Source: Bacillota bacterium (GTDB lineage Bacteria; Bacillota; Clostridia; Peptostreptococcales; Anaerovoracaceae). From it: a stretch of 14,184 nt of DNA. Positions within the stretch are counted from its first letter, which is position 1; every line of letters begins with the position of its first letter. Shown here in pieces: positions 6,005 through 13,612 of the stretch. Under the pieces are notes generated by a model. That model saw only the letters and a program-made list of their open reading frames with translations. It was not told the origin of the DNA and made no database searches. The stretch spans positions 1 through 14,184 of the forward strand of contig JAUNBO010000030.1 of NCBI GenBank assembly GCA_030527065.1, written 5' to 3'. Made by a program: the position numbers and the translations under genes.

Positions 6005-6020
6005 TGGCATAATTTTTGTA
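6004..6020 (+). promoter_or_regulatory. Sigma-54 (-24/-12) promoter of the catabolic operon
   Basis: TTGGCATA (6004-6011), N4, TTGTA (6016-6020) matches the TGGCAC-N5-TTGCW pattern. The invariant GG at 6006-6007 lies exactly ten bases before the -12 GT at 6018-6019; the only core deviation is GT for GC. Initiation is expected near 6030, before AAGGAGG at 6041-6047 and the ATG at 6056. The adjacent sigma-54 activator gene and upstream palindromes support it strongly. Confidence 0.75.
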
Positions 6021-6055
6021 ATTTGTAAGTGAAAAGTTGAAAGGAGGCCGAAAAA

Positions 6056-6379
6056 ATGTGTTTACGAGTGGAAGATCATGTTGTTCTCGGAAAGCCGGAA
6101 GAATGCAATGTGGTCACCATCACTGTGGATGGAAAAGAGCTGCAGGCGAAAGAAGGAGAGCCGATCCTGGCCGCTCTGGTCGCCAACGGGATCATGATCA
6201 ACAGGTATACGGTAAAGAGAAATGAGCCGCGGGGCCTGTTCTGCGGCATCGGACAGTGCACGGACTGTGCTATGGTGGTCAACGGAAAGCCCAATGTGCG
6301 GACCTGCGTCACTCAGGTCAAGGCGGGCATGGTAATAGAAACACAGCGCGGAGTTGGAAAAGGGGGTGAAGAACGGTGA
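6056..6379 (+). CDS. [2Fe-2S] subunit of an HcnABC-type dehydrogenase
   Basis: The product is 107 residues with a plant-type-ferredoxin-like fold. Cysteines C63, C68, C71 and C84 give the C-x4-C-x2-C-x12-C pattern typical of the small HcnA-like subunits of hydrogen cyanide synthase, opine oxidase and D-hydroxyproline dehydrogenase. The TITVDGKELQAKEGEPILAAL segment (20-40) is the usual lead-in. It would carry electrons from the FAD subunits encoded directly downstream. The ATG at 6056 follows AAGGAGG (6041-6047) by eight bases. The stop overlaps the next start. It is the first gene after the sigma-54 promoter. Confidence 0.88.
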   Translation: MCLRVEDHVVLGKPEECNVVTITVDGKELQAKEGEPILAALVANGIMINRYTVKRNEPRGLFCGIGQCTDCAMVVNGKPNVRTCVTQVKAGMVIETQRGVGKGGEER

Positions 6380-7488
6380 TGAAACGGGAAGTGGTGGTAA
6401 TCGGCGGTGGTCCGGCCGGACTGGCAGCAGCCATTGAAGCGGCCGGGCTGGGCGCCAGGGTACTGGTGATAGACGCCAACGCCAGAGCAGGCGGACAGCT
6501 GTTCAAGCAGATACATAAATTCTTCGGCTCCGGCGCACACAGAGCGGGGACCCGGGGCATCGACATCGGGACGGCCCTGCTGGAAGAGGCGGAAAAGCTG
6601 CAGGTGGAGATCTGGCTGGACAGCGTGGTAGTGGGCATCTTCGACAACAAGGAGTTGGCGATAGAGGTCGGACAGGATTCCGAAAACAAAGAAGTACGGA
6701 TGGTACGGGCGGAAAAACTGATAGTGGCCTGCGGCGCCTCTGAAAACGTAGTCCGCTTTCAGGGCTGGACCCTTCCGGGGGTCATGGGCGCCGGCGCAGC
6801 TCAGACCATGATCAACGTCAACCGGGTGCTTCCCGGGAAAAGGGTCCTGATGATAGGCTCCGGCAACGTGGGCCTGATCGTCTCCTATCAACTGATGCAG
6901 GCCGGCGCAGACGTGGTGGCCCTGGTGGAAGCGGCGCCTAAAATCGGGGGCTATGCGGTCCATGCCTCAAAGATCACCAGGGCGGGGGTCCCCATATATA
7001 CAAGGCACACGGTGCTCCGGGCCATCGGCAAGGAGCGGGTGGAAGGAGCCATCATTGCAGAGGTAGATGAAAGATGGCAGCCTGTGCCGGGTACGGAAAA
7101 ATATTTTGAGGTGGACGCCATCGCCATCGCAGCGGGACTGAAGCCTCTGGCGGAAATGACCATGATGGCCGGCTGTGAGATGTACTTTGATCCGGTGCAG
7201 GGCGGCTGGGTCCCCATCCATGACAGGAATATGGAATCCACCTGCCCGGGAATCTATGTGGCCGGCGACATCACAGGGATAGAGGAAGCCAATACGGCTC
7301 TGGAAGAAGGGCGTCTGGCAGGAGTGGCCATTGCGGAAAAGCTGGGGAGGATCTCTCCTGCGGCGGCTGAAACTACCAAAGCCGAGATATGGGAAAGATT
7401 GGGCGGACTTCGGTTCGGACCTCATGGAGAAGCGAGGATGCTGGCCAAGGAAAGGCAGATCCATTGCTTTGAAAAAAGAGTCAGATGA
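6376..7488 (+). CDS. FAD/NAD(P)-binding oxidoreductase subunit, HcnB-like
   Basis: A 370-residue two-dinucleotide-binding flavoprotein. It has an N-terminal FAD site GGGPAG (10-15), the GGQLFKQIHKFFG stretch (39-51) seen in HcnB-type subunits, a second Rossmann motif GSGNVG (161-166) for NAD(P), and the late FAD motif GIYVAGDI (292-299). Known HcnB-like proteins are about 90 residues longer and end in a BFD-like [2Fe-2S] domain; that domain is absent here and found in the next gene. GTG at 6376 overlaps the preceding stop and sits nine bases after GGGGG (6362-6366); ATG at 6379 is the alternative start. It is probably the electron-transfer subunit of the complex. Confidence 0.88.
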   Translation: MMKREVVVIGGGPAGLAAAIEAAGLGARVLVIDANARAGGQLFKQIHKFFGSGAHRAGTRGIDIGTALLEEAEKLQVEIWLDSVVVGIFDNKELAIEVGQDSENKEVRMVRAEKLIVACGASENVVRFQGWTLPGVMGAGAAQTMINVNRVLPGKRVLMIGSGNVGLIVSYQLMQAGADVVALVEAAPKIGGYAVHASKITRAGVPIYTRHTVLRAIGKERVEGAIIAEVDERWQPVPGTEKYFEVDAIAIAAGLKPLAEMTMMAGCEMYFDPVQGGWVPIHDRNMESTCPGIYVAGDITGIEEANTALEEGRLAGVAIAEKLGRISPAAAETTKAEIWERLGGLRFGPHGEARMLAKERQIHCFEKRVR

Positions 7489-7504
7489 CGGGGGAGGGAA
7501 AGGA

Positions 7505-8308
7505 ATGTTAGCGCAGGAAGGTTACTTAACCATTGAAGAACTGAAGGCAGCCAAGGACTATCCCAGCCAGGAGCGTTTCGGCAAAGGGCCGGTGGCGGTG
7601 ATCGAATGTATCCAGGAGATCCCCTGCAACCCCTGTGAAATGGCCTGCAAATTTGGGGCCATCGAGATCGGCTCGCCCATTACGAAGCTGCCCCGGCTGG
7701 ACGAAGAAAAGTGCAAGGGCTGCGGCCTCTGCGTCCCCAAATGCCCGGGACTAGCCATATTTGTCATCGATAAGACTTATTCTGAAAAGGAAGGGACGGT
7801 CTCTTTTCCTTATGAATACCTTCCCCTGCCGGAAAAAGGGCAGTGCGTGGAAGCTGTGGACAGAAAGGGGAAAAGCGTATGTATAGGGACTGTGGTGGAT
7901 GTGAAGAACATCAAGAGCTTCGACAGGACGGCGGTGGTGACCCTGGCGGTCCCAAAGGAACTGACGGATCAGGTCCGGGGAATCAGAAGAGGTTCCGGCT
8001 CCTTTGAAATGGATGACGACATGTTGGTCTGCCGCTGTGAAGAAGTGACTCTGGGAGAGATCCGCGAGGCCATCCGCCAGGGAGCCCGGGACGTAACGGG
8101 AGTCAAACGGAGGACCAGAGCGGGCATGGGCCTGTGTCAGGGACGGACCTGTGAAAGACTGGTGCAGCAGATCCTGCGCCAGGAGTTGGGCGGCAAACCG
8201 GAAGAGATCGGCGCCAATACAGCCAGGCCGCCTCTGCGTCCGGTGACCTTTGCATCCCTTTGCGGCGGAGAGGAAGAACAGGAGGAAGAGAGAAATGAAA
8301 TCATATGA
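7505..8308 (+). CDS. 2x[4Fe-4S] ferredoxin with BFD-like [2Fe-2S] domain
   Basis: The 267-residue product has two cysteine clusters: C35-x5-C41-x2-C44-x3-C48 and C70-x2-C73-x2-C76-x3-C80, the ligands for two [4Fe-4S] centres. A middle domain without recognised motifs follows. The C-terminal BFD-like domain has C176-x-C178 and C211-x4-C216 around EVTLGEIREAIRQGARDVTGVK-type sequence. It combines a ferredoxin with the domain missing from the upstream flavoprotein, so it likely bridges the flavin subunits to an electron acceptor. The ATG at 7505 is chosen because GGGGGAGGG lies just before it; an in-frame start at 7331 would run deep into the previous gene. Its 3' end overlaps the next gene by 14 bases. 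Confidence 0.88.
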   Translation: MLAQEGYLTIEELKAAKDYPSQERFGKGPVAVIECIQEIPCNPCEMACKFGAIEIGSPITKLPRLDEEKCKGCGLCVPKCPGLAIFVIDKTYSEKEGTVSFPYEYLPLPEKGQCVEAVDRKGKSVCIGTVVDVKNIKSFDRTAVVTLAVPKELTDQVRGIRRGSGSFEMDDDMLVCRCEEVTLGEIREAIRQGARDVTGVKRRTRAGMGLCQGRTCERLVQQILRQELGGKPEEIGANTARPPLRPVTFASLCGGEEEQEEERNEII

Positions 8309-9503
8309 CGCCATTGTGATCGGCGCCGGCGCCATCGGGTCCAGCGTAGCCTATCATCTTGCGAAAAAAGGCATGAAGGTGGCCGTGGTGGAGCGCAGCG
8401 ATCTGGCTTCCGGAACATCCAGCGGCTGCGACGCCAGCGCCCTCATCTGCGATAAAAAGCCGGGCATCGATACAAAATTGGGCTATGAAAGCATCCAGCT
8501 CTACAAAAAGTATGCTCAGGAATTTTCTTATGACTTTGAATTTCACCAGCGGGGCAGCATTTACGTCTGCGAATCGGAGGAAGAGTTGGAAGTGGCCCGG
8601 GGTTACGCTGCGGCGGAGGCTGCCGATGGCTATCCCATGCGGATGATGGACAGCTACGAACTGAAGGAAGCGGAGCCCAATCTGGCTCAGGACCTGGTGG
8701 GGGGGATCTGGACAGAATGCGATTCCTCCGTCACCCCCTTCAGAGTCGCCTTCGGTTTTATCGAAGAGGGGAAGAAGTTAGGGCTGGAGGTCTTTCCTTA
8801 TGAAGAAGTGACAGAGGTCAAAATGGATGGCGGAGCGGTATCAGGGGTGGTGACCACAGGCAGGGAGCTTCGGGGGAAATATGTGGTGAACTGCTGCGGT
8901 GCTTGGGCTCCTTTTGTGGGGAAGATGGTAGGACTGGACATTCCCATCAAGCCCAGGAAGGGCCAGATCCTCGTGACGGAGAAAACAGACCTGCTGGTAA
9001 AGGAAAAAATCCAGGAATTCGGTTACATGCTTTCCAAATTTGAAGACGTCAAATACGAGAGGAAGGTGAGCCGCCGGGTGGAAGAGCACAACGTGGCCTT
9101 CGTCATAGAGCCCACGCCGGCCCAGAACATGATCATCGGAAGCAACCGTTCTTTCGATGGCTACGACAAACGCAACACGCCGGGAGCTATGAAGGCCCTG
9201 GCGGAAAGGGCCATTCGCTTCATCCCGAAGATCAAGGATGTGAATATCATCCGGGCTTATGCAGGGCTGCGTCCCTATTCCATAGATCACCTGCCCATCG
9301 TTTCCGCTGTCGAAGGCCTTCCCGGCTGCTTCATCGCCGCAGGCCACGAGGGAGACGGTATCTGTATGGCTCCCATTACCGGCTATCTCATGAGTCAGGT
9401 CATAACGGGGGAAACGCCCATGTTTGATATCGATCGTCTGAGATTCGACAGATTCAGAGATGAGGCGTATCTGAAAACCGTGGCGGAGGCATATGAATCA
9501 TGA
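8295..9503 (+). CDS. DadA-like FAD-dependent amino acid dehydrogenase subunit (HcnC-like)
   Basis: The 402-residue product belongs to the D-amino acid/sarcosine/glycine oxidase family and is probably the catalytic subunit that oxidises an amino or imino acid. It has GAGAIG (10-15) with the FAD-binding helix and acidic VVERSD end, the family pattern YVVNCCGAWAP near 196-206, and the late motif GLRPYSIDHLPIVS with GHEGDGICMAP (350-360). ATG at 8295 has GGAGG at 8281-8285; the in-frame start at 8250 lies inside the previous gene. The stop TGA overlaps the next ATG (ATGA). The substrate cannot be read from sequence; D-hydroxyproline, D-proline, sarcosine-like or opine substrates are all possible. 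Confidence 0.9.
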   Translation: MKSYDAIVIGAGAIGSSVAYHLAKKGMKVAVVERSDLASGTSSGCDASALICDKKPGIDTKLGYESIQLYKKYAQEFSYDFEFHQRGSIYVCESEEELEVARGYAAAEAADGYPMRMMDSYELKEAEPNLAQDLVGGIWTECDSSVTPFRVAFGFIEEGKKLGLEVFPYEEVTEVKMDGGAVSGVVTTGRELRGKYVVNCCGAWAPFVGKMVGLDIPIKPRKGQILVTEKTDLLVKEKIQEFGYMLSKFEDVKYERKVSRRVEEHNVAFVIEPTPAQNMIIGSNRSFDGYDKRNTPGAMKALAERAIRFIPKIKDVNIIRAYAGLRPYSIDHLPIVSAVEGLPGCFIAAGHEGDGICMAPITGYLMSQVITGETPMFDIDRLRFDRFRDEAYLKTVAEAYES

Positions 9504-10288
9504 CACAGGAACAGAAAAGAGAGTTTGGATATCTTTCGGGAGAAGAGCGGGAAAGCCAGTGGATACAGATGCGGAGGGGACAGAATGTCGCAGGTTATTC
9601 TGTAGGGATATTGCACCTGGACAACGTATGGTATCCGCTGCTGCCCGGGAATGTGGCAAACGCCTGCACCTATGATTTCCCGGTGAGGCTCAAGGCTGTT
9701 CCGGGCCTGGATACTCCCAGGCTCCACGGCGGAGACCCGGAAATCTTCCAGGCCCTGCTGGCAGCGGCCAGAGAACTGGAAAAGGAAGGTGTAAGAGCCA
9801 TCTCCGCAGCCTGCGGCTTTTTCGGGCATTTCCACAGCCAATTGGCCGACGCCATAGACGTCCCCGTGGCCCTGTCCAGCTTGGTACAGATCCCCTGGAT
9901 CCGATCTGTTTTGAAAAGAGAGCAGAAGATCGGCGTTTTGACAGCCAATGCCTCGGCCATTACAGAAGAGTTGCTGAAAAGCTGCGGCGTGGAAGATCCG
10001 GAGCTGCTGGTGATCAGAGATCTGCGCCATGAAGAACAGTTTTCAGCCATTATGGAAGACCGGGGCGCTTTCGACAACGCCCAGGTGAGAAGGGAAGTGG
10101 TGGCAGCTGCGGAAGAACTGGTAAACAGCCAGCCGAAGCTGGGAGCCATCCTGCTGGAATGCAGCGACACGCCTCCCTATGCCTATGCGGTTCAAAGAGC
10201 TACGGGCCTGCCGGTGTTCGATTTCATCACCATGATCAAGTGGCTCCACTCCAGCGTGAACCAGACGCCTTACTGCGGATGGATATAA
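9500..10288 (+). CDS. Aspartate/glutamate racemase family protein, copy A
   Basis: A 262-residue member of the cofactor-independent Asp/Glu racemase superfamily. Both catalytic cysteine positions are present: C105 in SAACGFFG and C221 in LLECSDTPP, which favours a two-base racemase or epimerase over decarboxylases that keep one cysteine. A conserved block YPLLPGNVANACTYDFPVR (45-63) is shared with copy B but is not a motif known to me. The start is coupled to the dehydrogenase stop by ATGA overlap, with GGCGGAGG at 9482-9489. It could convert an L-substrate to the D-form used by the dehydrogenase. Hydantoin racemase or isomerase chemistry is not excluded. Confidence 0.85.
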   Translation: MTQEQKREFGYLSGEERESQWIQMRRGQNVAGYSVGILHLDNVWYPLLPGNVANACTYDFPVRLKAVPGLDTPRLHGGDPEIFQALLAAARELEKEGVRAISAACGFFGHFHSQLADAIDVPVALSSLVQIPWIRSVLKREQKIGVLTANASAITEELLKSCGVEDPELLVIRDLRHEEQFSAIMEDRGAFDNAQVRREVVAAAEELVNSQPKLGAILLECSDTPPYAYAVQRATGLPVFDFITMIKWLHSSVNQTPYCGWI

Positions 10289-10326
10289 TGATGATTATTT
10301 TATAGAGAAAAGAAAGGAGAAAAGAA

Positions 10327-11223
10327 ATGAAAGCATTGCCAAAAGGAATGATCGTACCGTTGATAACCCCTTTTAATGAGGATGAAAGCATCGATTTTGA
10401 AGGCTATCGGAAGGTCATCGATCACGTCATCGATAAGGGGATCCATGGGGTCCTGGCCGCCGGGAGCACCGGGGAATACCATACCATGACAAAAGAGGAG
10501 CATAAGTCGGTCATAAAGAAGGCCTGTGAATTTGTAGGAGGAAGAGTGCCGGTGATGGCGGGGATCAGCCAGACCACGGCCAGGGCCACCATTGAATTCG
10601 CAAAATATGCCGCTGATTGCGGAGCTACCTGGGGCCTGGTGCTCCCGCCCTATTACCAGCCCACCACCCGGCAGGGAGTCTATGATTTTTTCAAGGAGAT
10701 CGCGGAAAATTCCCCTGTCGGGATCGTGATCTACAACAATCCCCTGGCCACCGGTGTGGAACTGGAGCCGGAGCTTCTCTATGAACTCAGCCTGCTGGAA
10801 AACATCGTTTCCGTCAAGGATACCTCAGACCAGGAGCATACATGCAAGGTGATTGCCCTGACCAAAGATGTGTCGGACTTTACCGTCATCACCGGTTACG
10901 AGCATTTGATGCTTCCCACTTTTTCTGTAGGCGGGGACGGCGCTTTCGCCATCATCATGAATCTCCTGCCCGGGGAAATGGTGGAACTGTATCAACTGTC
11001 CGTGGAGCAGAATGATTTTGCAAAAGCTGCGGAATTGAACAGGAAATATGCTAAAATGTATGGAATGATGGAGGCGGAACCTTATCCTGGTCCCGTAAAG
11101 GCAGCCATGGAGCTCATCGGCCTGCCCGGCGGACCTGTCAGGAAGCCTCTGACACAGCCCTCTGAAGCGACGAGGAAGGCCTTCGCCGAGGAATTGAAAA
11201 AGATTGGCTACAGCATAAAATAG
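10327..11223 (+). CDS. DapA-family lyase/deaminase, not a typical DHDPS
   Basis: A 298-residue (beta/alpha)8 enzyme of the dihydrodipicolinate synthase/N-acetylneuraminate lyase family. The Schiff-base lysine is K164 (IVSVKDTSD), the catalytic tyrosine Y136 (IVIYNNP), and the GSTGE motif is at 46-50. The arginine that binds the substrate carboxylate in DHDPS (R138 in E. coli, in YNVPSRTG) is replaced by A141 in YNNPLATG, which argues against lysine biosynthesis. In hydroxyproline catabolism a member of this family deaminates 1-pyrroline-4-hydroxy-2-carboxylate, the product of the HcnABC-like dehydrogenase; an equivalent role is proposed here. ATG 10327 follows AAAGGAG (10313-10319). Confidence 0.88.
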   Translation: MKALPKGMIVPLITPFNEDESIDFEGYRKVIDHVIDKGIHGVLAAGSTGEYHTMTKEEHKSVIKKACEFVGGRVPVMAGISQTTARATIEFAKYAADCGATWGLVLPPYYQPTTRQGVYDFFKEIAENSPVGIVIYNNPLATGVELEPELLYELSLLENIVSVKDTSDQEHTCKVIALTKDVSDFTVITGYEHLMLPTFSVGGDGAFAIIMNLLPGEMVELYQLSVEQNDFAKAAELNRKYAKMYGMMEAEPYPGPVKAAMELIGLPGGPVRKPLTQPSEATRKAFAEELKKIGYSIK

Positions 11224-11233
11224 CCGCATCGGT

Positions 11234-11332
11234 GGGGAAAGGCGCAGCGCCACCCGGCGGGGCCGCCTTTCCCCGTCTGAAGGTCCGAATGGTTGCTTCC
11301 GTCCTTGTAGACGCCGCTGCTTCCGGCAGCGG
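11234..11332 (+). other. Two hairpins in the gap before the transporter gene
   Basis: The 123-base gap holds two stems. GGGGAAAGGCG (11234-11244) pairs with CGCCTTTCCCC (11264-11274) over 11 bp, and CCGCTGC (11314-11320) pairs with GCAGCGG (11326-11332) over 7 bp with a 5-base loop. Neither is followed by a T tract, so full termination is not expected. The second stem ends four bases before the AAGGAGG of the transporter gene and could affect its translation or mark an RNA processing site. No internal promoter is evident. Confidence 0.45.
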
Positions 11333-11346
11333 AGAAGGAGGTTGAT

Positions 11347-12675
11347 ATGAGTAACAATAACATGATACAAGAAAGAGATAATTTTGGCAGTAAATTCGGC
11401 ACCATCATGGCCATGGCGGGCATGGCCGTAGGACTGGGAAACGTATGGAGATTTCCCGCCATGGTGGGGGAATACGGCGGCGGCAGCTTCTTGTTTGCCT
11501 ATCTCCTTTGCCTGTTCGTATGCGTCATCCCTTTTGCCGTTTTCGAAGCCGGCCTGGGCAAAGGCATGGGGAAGGGCCTGGGAGATACCTATGCCCTTAT
11601 CCTCAAAAAAGAAAAAATCGGTAAAGCCATAGGCTCCATCATTTCCCTTTCCTATATGACCATGAATTTCTTTTTCTACATCGTCGTGGGCATGAGCATC
11701 TACATGGTCTACGCCTGCGCCACTTCAAAGTGGGATGTGATGGACGCCACGGAAATCTACGGTCACGCCATGGCCAACAAGCCCCTGATGGTAGGGCTGA
11801 CCCTGGTGATGGTGGTTTGCTGCGGATGGGTCCTTTACAGAGGCGTCAGCGGCGGCATTGAAAAGCTCAGCAAGGTCATGGTCCCATCCATCGTTTTCAT
11901 CTTTGTTTTCGCCATCATTTTCTGTGCCTTCAGCATTGACCAGATCGTAGACGGATACAATTACTATCTGAACCCGGACTTTTCCAAGCTGCTCAGTATT
12001 GACATCTGGGTGGCGGCCATGGGGCAGGCCTGTTTTTCCGTAGGGATCGGTCCCGGCTGCGTCCTGGTGTACGGCAGCCATATGAAGGAAGACGCCGATG
12101 TTCCCCTGAGCCTCACCACGGTGGCCCTTTTCGATACGGGCATCGCCATCACCGCCGGCCTGGCCATCATGCCCGCCTGCATCGCCCTGGGGGTGGAGCC
12201 GGGCTCCGGGTCTAACCTGATCTTCCTGGCCATCCCCAAAATGCTTTCCGTGCTGCCTTTGGGAAATATCTTAGGAATCCTGCTGTTTCTGTCCATCTTC
12301 TTTGCGGGGATCACCACGGCGTTCGCCCAGCAGGAGGTGGCAGTCACCTCCATCAGCGACGGATACAATATTGGCCGAAAAAAAGTAGTGGTAGTCACTA
12401 CAGTAGTCAGCGGGATATTTGCGCTTCCCTGTGTCTGGAGCGAGGCTTACATAGACTTCTGGAACAATTTCGCAGGGAATTACTGCTTCATCGTATCTGC
12501 GGGAATCGGCGCCATCGCCTACTTCTGGATCTACGGAGCGGACCGGATCCGGACGGACGTCCTGAATCCCACCAGCGAGATCAATCTGGGGAAATGGGCC
12601 AGCAATTACATCAAATTTGTGGCGACCCCCATTCTCATCATTGTCATGCTGAATTCGCTGTTCCCGTTTTTATAG
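11347..12675 (+). CDS. NSS-family sodium-dependent amino acid transporter
   Basis: A 442-residue polytopic membrane protein of the neurotransmitter:sodium symporter family (LeuT fold). The first helix carries the hallmark AVGLGNVWRFP (27-37), where unwound backbone binds substrate and sodium, followed by GEYGGGSFLFAYL. The middle helix with SVGIGPGCVLVYGSHMKED matches the unwound sixth helix of the family. The length fits the 11-helix form common in bacteria. It is followed by a MetS-like small subunit, as in some bacterial NSS importers. It likely imports the amino acid that the operon degrades; specificity cannot be deduced. The start has AAGGAGG a few bases before ATG 11347. Confidence 0.93.
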   Translation: MSNNNMIQERDNFGSKFGTIMAMAGMAVGLGNVWRFPAMVGEYGGGSFLFAYLLCLFVCVIPFAVFEAGLGKGMGKGLGDTYALILKKEKIGKAIGSIISLSYMTMNFFFYIVVGMSIYMVYACATSKWDVMDATEIYGHAMANKPLMVGLTLVMVVCCGWVLYRGVSGGIEKLSKVMVPSIVFIFVFAIIFCAFSIDQIVDGYNYYLNPDFSKLLSIDIWVAAMGQACFSVGIGPGCVLVYGSHMKEDADVPLSLTTVALFDTGIAITAGLAIMPACIALGVEPGSGSNLIFLAIPKMLSVLPLGNILGILLFLSIFFAGITTAFAQQEVAVTSISDGYNIGRKKVVVVTTVVSGIFALPCVWSEAYIDFWNNFAGNYCFIVSAGIGAIAYFWIYGADRIRTDVLNPTSEINLGKWASNYIKFVATPILIIVMLNSLFPFL

Positions 12676-12693
12676 AAAAAGGAGGACCTTACC

Positions 12694-12786
12694 ATGATGA
12701 CAGGAACCATTCTCATGCTTGGCTTTATCGTGATCCTTTGGATAGGCGTCGGTCTTCTCCTTTGGAAGACAGTCAGGACAAAATAG
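12694..12786 (+). CDS. MetS-like small subunit of the NSS transporter
   Basis: A 30-residue single-pass membrane peptide, MMTGTILMLG then FIVILWIGVGLLLWKTVRTK, with one helix (about 5-24) and a basic C-terminal end. It starts 18 bases after the transporter stop, with AAGGAGG at 12679-12685 eight bases before the ATG. Small proteins of this type (MetS family, first described with a methionine/alanine importer of Corynebacterium) accompany NSS transporters. Position, ribosome binding site and the hydrophobic helix with a cytoplasmic basic end all support a real gene. Confidence 0.82.
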   Translation: MMTGTILMLGFIVILWIGVGLLLWKTVRTK

Positions 12787-12801
12787 CCGAAGGAGAATAA
12801 A

Positions 12802-13593
12802 ATGGAAAACAAAACGACAGGGATACAGTATGGCTGCCTGCATGGAGAAAACGATGGGCGTTTTATCCGGACAAAGCCCTGGCAGCAGATGGCCGGATAT
12901 GCTATAGGCATCGTCTACATCGAGCATGTCAATTATCCGCTTCTGCCGGGCAATGTGGTGAACGCCTGCACCTATGATTATCCGGTCAGGTTGCGGGCGG
13001 TCCCCAACCTGACCAACCAACGCCTTTTCAATGCGGACCCGTCCATTGCCCGGGACATCATCGAGACCGCAAAACATATGGTGGAAAAAGAAGGCGTCCG
13101 GGCCGTCTGTTCCGCCTGCGGCTTCTTCGGCAATTACCACAAGCAGGTGGCGGCGGCCCTGGATGTACCGGTAGCCATGTCCAGCCTGGTGCAGCTGCCC
13201 TGGATCAGGACCCTGCTCCGGCCCGGGAAAAAGGTGGCCATTCTTACAGCCAACGGCGCCGCCATCACCCCGGCGCTGTTTGACAGCTGCGGCATAAGCG
13301 ACTATAATGACGTCATCATCAAAGACATGCTTCATTCTGAGGAATTTGCCGCCGTCGTGGATATGAGAGGGCATTTCGACAACGAAAAGGCCCGGAATGA
13401 GGTGGTGAACGCCGCCGTGGAGGCGGTGGCGGAGGGGGACGGCGTAGGCGCCATATTACTGGAATGTAGTGATATGCCTCCTTACTCGGCAGCCATCCAG
13501 GAAGCCACCGGGCTGCCGGTGTTCGATTTCATCACCCTCATAGACTGGATGCATAAGGCGGTAAGGCAAAGGCATTATTCCGGATGGGTGTAA
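12802..13593 (+). CDS. Aspartate/glutamate racemase family protein, copy B
   Basis: A 263-residue paralogue of copy A, collinear over its whole length; by eye roughly half the residues agree. The two catalytic cysteines are C106 (SACGFFGNYH) and C222 (LLECSDMPPY). The shared blocks YPLLPGNVVNACTYDYPVR, SSLVQLPWIR and GLPVFDFIT are retained. The N-terminal 25 residues differ from copy A. AAGGAGA at 12790-12795 precedes the ATG at 12802, 15 bases after the small transporter subunit. The two copies probably act on related substrates or intermediates, or form a hetero-oligomer. No mutation of a key residue is evident. Confidence 0.85.
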   Translation: MENKTTGIQYGCLHGENDGRFIRTKPWQQMAGYAIGIVYIEHVNYPLLPGNVVNACTYDYPVRLRAVPNLTNQRLFNADPSIARDIIETAKHMVEKEGVRAVCSACGFFGNYHKQVAAALDVPVAMSSLVQLPWIRTLLRPGKKVAILTANGAAITPALFDSCGISDYNDVIIKDMLHSEEFAAVVDMRGHFDNEKARNEVVNAAVEAVAEGDGVGAILLECSDMPPYSAAIQEATGLPVFDFITLIDWMHKAVRQRHYSGWV

Positions 13594-13612
13594 GCAGGGA
13601 AAGGAGATTTGC

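Noticed and set aside
6037..6225. 62-codon + strand frame beginning at the ribosome binding site of the [2Fe-2S] gene
   Set aside because: It overlaps the [2Fe-2S] gene out of frame; the cysteine motif and start context support the other frame.
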